From: JBARKJ01 sp049801375
Lineage (GTDB): Bacteria > Nitrospirota > JACRHJ01
Assembly (NCBI GenBank): GCA_049801375.1
Contig: JBARKJ010000060.1
Coordinates: forward strand, 1 to 25,586
Length of the DNA stretch: 25,586 bases
Direction: 5' to 3'
Part shown: positions 22,157 through 25,586 of the stretch, piece after piece
Numbering within the stretch: position 1 is the first letter of the stretch
Layout of the letters: every line of letters begins with the position of its first letter
Made by a program: the position numbers and the translations under genes
The notes under the pieces: generated by a model
What the model saw: the letters and a program-made list of their open reading frames with translations, nothing else
The model's database searches: none
What the model was told of the DNA's origin: nothing

Positions 22157-22185
22157 TTGACACCTCCACCCGTTTCTGTTATATT
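22157..22185 (+). promoter_or_regulatory. Strong predicted promoter of the DUF4912-GH57 operon
   Basis: TTGACA (22157-22162), a 17-base spacer ending in TGT, and TATATT (22180-22185) combine a perfect -35 with an extended -10. The start would be near 22192, giving a leader of about 68 bases before the ATG at 22260. Confidence 0.75.
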
Positions 22186-22259
22186 TTTATAGTTAACGCG
22201 GCAGGTTCATTTCTCGGAAATAACATCTCTCACATAAAAAGCAGGACGGAGTCGTGTCT

Positions 22260-23345
22260 ATGAAAAGGTCGGAACTGCAAAAGCTTGAAGATAGTGAACT
22301 TTCCGCGCTTGCGCAGAAGCTCGGAGTAAAGGTTAAGAAGGGCGCGAAACGGCCGGAAATAATTAAACTGCTTTTATCTGGCGCCATGGAGCCTGCTAAG
22401 AAAAAAGCAGGCGCGGCTCCTCCCGCCCCGTCTTTCCCTCAAGGTGAGCCTCCCGCATCCCATGCGGAGCATATCGTCCAGGGCGGACAGCAGGAAGTGG
22501 AGGAGAGCAAATTCTATACCGGAGTGCCGCCCGAAGAGTTCCGCCTGCCCTCCGAACTCCCGTCTCATTACGGGGACGACAGCATAACCTTGATGGTCCG
22601 AGACCCGCACTGGGCTTATTCATACTGGGAAGTCTCCCATAAGAAGCTGGAATCCGAACGCGGGCGCTTGGGCAAGGCCGGAGAGGACGCCTATCTCGCC
22701 CTCCGGGTGTACGACGTGACGGAGATAAATTTCGACGGCTCGAACGACCACGGCCATTACGATATAGGCATTTACGAGAGGGTCGGGAACTGGTATATAA
22801 ACACGGGGATACCGGGCAAGTCCTTTATCGTGGACCTGGGGCTCAAGACCCAGGACGGGCAGTTCATAACGCTCGCCCGCTCAAACCCCGTCAGGACGCC
22901 GAGGGATTCGGTATCCGAGGTGATGGACGAGGAATGGATGGTCCCGGACGAGGACTTCGAAAGGATATTCGCGCTCTCCGGCGGGATGAGCACCTTGACC
23001 GGCGCCTCGTCCGCCGACGTGCGCATTCTTGGCGGCCAGAGGATGCCTTTCGGCATATCGTCGCCGGGAATGGGCTCGCTTGCCCTCATGTCGCCTGTCA
23101 AGAAAAGGCAGAGGGCCTTCTGGTTCGTGTTAAATGCGGAACTTATAGTCTACGGGGCGACCGAACCCGACGCGAAGGTAAGCGTGCAGGGACGGCCCGT
23201 CACTCTCCGTCCGGACGGCACCTTTACTATGCGCTTCGCCCTGCCCGACGGCACGCAGGTCATACCCTGCTCCGCCACTTCGGCTGACGAAGTCGAAACG
23301 AGATGGATAACACCTGAAGTTACCAGGTCCACCAAAGCACTCTAA
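22260..23345 (+). CDS. DUF4912 protein with N-terminal Rho-N/SAP-like domain
   Basis: The 361 residues begin with a helix-extended-helix motif (about 1-42: ELQKLEDSELSALAQKLGV, then RPEIIKLLL) of the Rho N-terminal/SAP type, usually a nucleic-acid-binding fold. A low-complexity Ala/Pro linker (43-90) follows. DUF4912 covers about 97-225 (LPSHYGDDSITLMVRDP, SYWEVS), and an Ig-like strand region (about 284-352: LIVYGATEPDAKVSVQG, LRPDGTFTMRFALPDG) ends the protein. GTG 22254 is only 2 bases from CGGAG (22247-22251), so ATG 22260 is preferred. DUF4912 genes are often found next to GH57 genes, and this one ends 12 bases before it. A role in alpha-glucan handling is inferred from that link only. 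Confidence 0.87.
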   Translation: MKRSELQKLEDSELSALAQKLGVKVKKGAKRPEIIKLLLSGAMEPAKKKAGAAPPAPSFPQGEPPASHAEHIVQGGQQEVEESKFYTGVPPEEFRLPSELPSHYGDDSITLMVRDPHWAYSYWEVSHKKLESERGRLGKAGEDAYLALRVYDVTEINFDGSNDHGHYDIGIYERVGNWYINTGIPGKSFIVDLGLKTQDGQFITLARSNPVRTPRDSVSEVMDEEWMVPDEDFERIFALSGGMSTLTGASSADVRILGGQRMPFGISSPGMGSLALMSPVKKRQRAFWFVLNAELIVYGATEPDAKVSVQGRPVTLRPDGTFTMRFALPDGTQVIPCSATSADEVETRWITPEVTRSTKAL

Positions 23346-23357
23346 GAGGTGTCGGTT

Positions 23358-24947
23358 TTGGAAAAAGGCTATCTCTCTATAGTCCTGCACGCCCATCTTC
23401 CGTTTGTCAGGCACCCCGAGTACGAAGAGTTCCTGGAGGAGGACTGGCTCTACGAAGCCATCAGCGAGACCTATATCCCGCTCATAAACGTCTTCGACTC
23501 CCTCGTACAGGACGGCGTGGACTTCCGCATCACGATGAGCCTCACACCTACGCTTATCGCCATGCTGACGGACCCTCTCCTGCAGGAACGCTACCTCCGC
23601 CACATAGGGAAGCTTATCGAGCTTTCCGAAAAGGAGGTGGAACGAACCCGCTGGCAGCCGCAATTCCACGACCTCGCCAGGATGTACCGCGAGCGGTTCA
23701 ACAACTGCAAGTACGTCTTCGATACGAAGTACGGCAGGAACCTTGTCGCCGCGTTCAAAAAATTCCAGGACATGGGCAAGCTGGAGATAATCACATGCTC
23801 CGCCACCCACGGTTTCCTGCCGCTGATGGAGCTGAACCCGAACGCGGTCCGCGCACAGATAGAGATAGCGGCCAGAAACTACGAGAAGCACCTTGGCCGA
23901 CCGCCTAAGGGTATCTGGCTCCCGGAGTGCGGCTATTATCCGGGCCTCGAAGACGTGCTGAAGCAATTCGGGATAAAGTTCTTCTTCACGGACAGCCACG
24001 GTATCCTTTACGCGAAGCCCAGGCCGAAATACGGTGTTTTCGCTCCCATATACTGTCCAAACGGGGTCGCTGCCTTCGGACGGGACCTTGAGTCCTCGAA
24101 GCAGGTCTGGAGCGCGCAGGAAGGCTACCCCGGAGACTATTCCTACAGGGACTTCTACAGAGACGTGGGCTTCGATTTAGACTACGACTATATCCGCCCG
24201 TACCTGCACGGCGACGGCATACGCACGAACATCGGCATAAAGTACCATCAGATAACCGGTCCGACGGAAAACAAGGAGCCGTACGTCCGGGCACGGGCGC
24301 TCGGCAAAGCCGCGGACCATGCCGGCAATTTCATGTTCAACCGCGTAAAGCAGGCCGAATACCTTCAATCCATCATGGACAGGAAACCGATCATAGTCTC
24401 CCCATACGACGCGGAGCTTTTCGGACACTGGTGGTTCGAGGGGCCCGAGTGGCTGGACTTCCTTTTCAGGAAGCTCCACCACGACCAGGACATAATCCGG
24501 CCCATCACGCCGATGGAGTACCTTGAGGAGAACCCGAGCAACCAGAAGGCTACTCCGTCAATGTCGTCATGGGGATACAAGGGCTATGCCGAGGTATGGC
24601 TGGAAGGGTCGAACGACTGGGTATACCGTCATCTGCACAAGGCGGCGCAGAGGATGGTGGAACTGGCCCGGAATAATAATGCCAGCCACGAATCCGACGG
24701 CGTGACGCTGCGCGCGCTGAACCAGGCGGCGCGGGAGCTATTGCTCGCGCAAAGCTCGGACTGGGCGTTCATAATGAAGACCGGCACGATGGTCCAGTAC
24801 GCCGTGAAGCGCACCAAGGACCACATAAACAGCTTCAATGCACTCTACGAGATGATTTCGGAGAAGAAGGTAGACAAAAAGTTTCTGGAAGATCTGGAGG
24901 GCAGGGACAATATCTTCCCGGAACTGGACTATAAGGTCTTCGCGTAG
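23358..24947 (+). CDS. Glycoside hydrolase family 57 (DUF1957-type), probable alpha-glucan branching enzyme
   Basis: The 529 residues start with the GH57 motif LHAHLPFVRHPEYEEFLEEDWLYEA. The catalytic nucleophile is E190 (WLPECGYYPG) and the acid/base is D351 (YDAELFGHWWFEGPEWL). A C-terminal helical domain (about 400-520) contains SSWGYKGYAEVW, typical of GH57 branching enzymes, which transfer alpha-1,4 glucan chains to alpha-1,6 links. An amylase or 4-alpha-glucanotransferase activity is a less likely alternative. TTG 23358 is preferred because GAGGTG (23346-23351) is correctly spaced; GTG 23349 overlaps that site and has no Shine-Dalgarno of its own. The partner is the DUF4912 gene 12 bases upstream. 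The protein has no signal peptide, so it works on stored glycogen. Confidence 0.92.
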   Translation: MEKGYLSIVLHAHLPFVRHPEYEEFLEEDWLYEAISETYIPLINVFDSLVQDGVDFRITMSLTPTLIAMLTDPLLQERYLRHIGKLIELSEKEVERTRWQPQFHDLARMYRERFNNCKYVFDTKYGRNLVAAFKKFQDMGKLEIITCSATHGFLPLMELNPNAVRAQIEIAARNYEKHLGRPPKGIWLPECGYYPGLEDVLKQFGIKFFFTDSHGILYAKPRPKYGVFAPIYCPNGVAAFGRDLESSKQVWSAQEGYPGDYSYRDFYRDVGFDLDYDYIRPYLHGDGIRTNIGIKYHQITGPTENKEPYVRARALGKAADHAGNFMFNRVKQAEYLQSIMDRKPIIVSPYDAELFGHWWFEGPEWLDFLFRKLHHDQDIIRPITPMEYLEENPSNQKATPSMSSWGYKGYAEVWLEGSNDWVYRHLHKAAQRMVELARNNNASHESDGVTLRALNQAARELLLAQSSDWAFIMKTGTMVQYAVKRTKDHINSFNALYEMISEKKVDKKFLEDLEGRDNIFPELDYKVFA

Positions 24948-24962
24948 GGGGCGGGGGCCATA

Positions 24963-25050
24963 CGCCGATAATGTCGTGACCGCTATTTTACTGGGGCAAG
25001 CTCGGCGCGACTTGTGAACTCGGTGAGATCGCCGATAATGTCGTGACCGC
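24963..25050. repeat. 21-base perfect direct repeat (two copies)
   Basis: The same 21 bases (starting CGCCGATAATGTCG and ending TGACCGC) occur at 24963-24983 and 25030-25050, start to start 67 bases. The first copy lies between the convergent GH57 and CapA genes; the second is inside the last codons of the CapA gene. The bases between and beyond the copies are not similar. It may be a scar of a mobile element or a slipped duplication. Confidence 0.85.
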
Positions 25051-25586
25051 CGGAGATAAACGGGCGCCCGAAACCGCCGTCCCCAGGTCTTTCCCCTGGT
25101 CGGCCAACCTTCCCAGGATAACAGAATACTCCGGCTCTTTTGCCTTGAGCACCCTGGGGTAGCCGCCCTTTTCGATTAGTACCGGTATCACGCTGACTTC
25201 CGCCGGGTCGTTGCTCCCGTCCTTGTAAGTGATCTTCGCTATGACGCTCTCGTCGCCGGGCGGATTTGAGTCGAACTGGAAGTTCCCCAGGCTGTAGAAA
25301 ATCGGCTTGCCTTTGTAGAACTCCACCCCCTGCACCCTGTGCGGATGCGCGCCGATTACGAGGTCGGCCCCGGCGTCAATCAGGTTCCGCGCGATATCCT
25401 TCTGCCGCTGTGTCGGCGAATAGGCGGCCTCCACTCCCCAGTGCAGCATAAGGACCAGCACGTCGTCCGGGTAGTCCTTTCGCACCGCCGTGACCTGGGA
25501 GAAAAGTTCCCCCTCGTCCTTCATGGAGAATATGCCGGGCTTCACGGGGGTCGCCTCGTAATTAAGCGGCACTACGTCCGAGGCGG
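24988..25586 (-). CDS. CapA-family (poly-gamma-glutamate synthesis-type) metallophosphatase-fold protein, 5' end outside window
   Basis: The frame is open to the window edge (ASDVVPLNYEAT is read from the last bases), so the N-terminal part is missing; a GTG at 25572 is not the real start. The visible 199 residues hold the C-terminal half of a CapA domain: VLMLHWGVEAAYSPTQRQ, DAGADLVIGAHPHRVQG and PIFYSLGNFQFD, all typical of the calcineurin-like CapA fold. Homologues are tied to poly-gamma-glutamate capsule synthesis or cell-surface polymers, but many are of unknown function. The last 15-20 residues (from about AVTTLSAIS) come from a 21-base direct repeat and non-family sequence, so the original C terminus may have been replaced. 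Confidence 0.88.
   Translation of the reverse strand, partial: ASDVVPLNYEATPVKPGIFSMKDEGELFSQVTAVRKDYPDDVLVLMLHWGVEAAYSPTQRQKDIARNLIDAGADLVIGAHPHRVQGVEFYKGKPIFYSLGNFQFDSNPPGDESVIAKITYKDGSNDPAEVSVIPVLIEKGGYPRVLKAKEPEYSVILGRLADQGKDLGTAVSGARLSPAVTTLSAISPSSQVAPSLPQ

Overview
This window is mostly a dense, G+C-rich bacterial core-genome region, with two accessory-looking stretches near the right end (a secreted protease island and a partial CapA-type gene with a short direct repeat). The gene set points to a Gram-negative-type bacterium that uses both c-di-GMP (PilZ and HD-GYP proteins) and c-di-AMP (CdaA). The orders ileS-lspA, tilS-hpt-ftsH and folP-cdaA-ybbR-glmM, together with a DUF4912/GH57 pair, would fit a deltaproteobacterial, Nitrospirota-like or related candidate lineage. 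That placement is inference from gene content; the sequence alone does not fix the taxon.

Layout. 1-2411: the tail of ileS, then lspA, a TPR protein, lgt and a tiny two-helix membrane protein with glycine zippers, all on the + strand, so two of the lipoprotein-maturation enzymes are co-transcribed. 2442-3858: a short bacterioferritin-like protein and a PilZ protein converging on a shared terminator, then an AhpD-like CxxC protein behind an extended -10 promoter. 3913-6074: a CAU-anticodon tRNA with its own promoter and terminator, directly followed by tilS and hpt; the terminator's 3' arm is also the tilS Shine-Dalgarno sequence. 6080-7507: a membrane GAF/HD-GYP protein on the - strand that interrupts the usual hpt-ftsH link. 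7656-18540: a probable single long transcription unit, ftsH-folP-cdaA-ybbR-glmM-(helical-repeat Ser/Thr kinase)-comEC, with gaps of 1-39 bases or overlaps. 18520-21993: on the - strand, a HAD phosphatase and a KP-43-like secreted subtilase separated by a UUCG terminator. 22157-24947: a strong promoter driving a DUF4912 protein and a GH57 alpha-glucan enzyme. 24963-25586: a 21-base direct repeat and a CapA-family gene that runs out of the window. No gene-free stretch exceeds 300 bases; the longest (21994-22259) is an AT-rich divergent promoter region with palindromes.

The genes group into functions: lipoprotein maturation (lspA, lgt), isoleucine decoding (ileS, tilS and possibly the tRNA), purine salvage and folate synthesis (hpt, folP), membrane proteolysis (ftsH), c-di-AMP and cell-wall precursor control (cdaA, ybbR, glmM) and DNA uptake (comEC). 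The most unusual object is the 856-residue protein after glmM: one membrane helix, 23 near-perfect 13-residue helical repeats in three gap-free blocks, a low-complexity linker and an apparently active Ser/Thr kinase at the C terminus. I did not find a CRISPR array, a complete mobile element or an obvious defence system.
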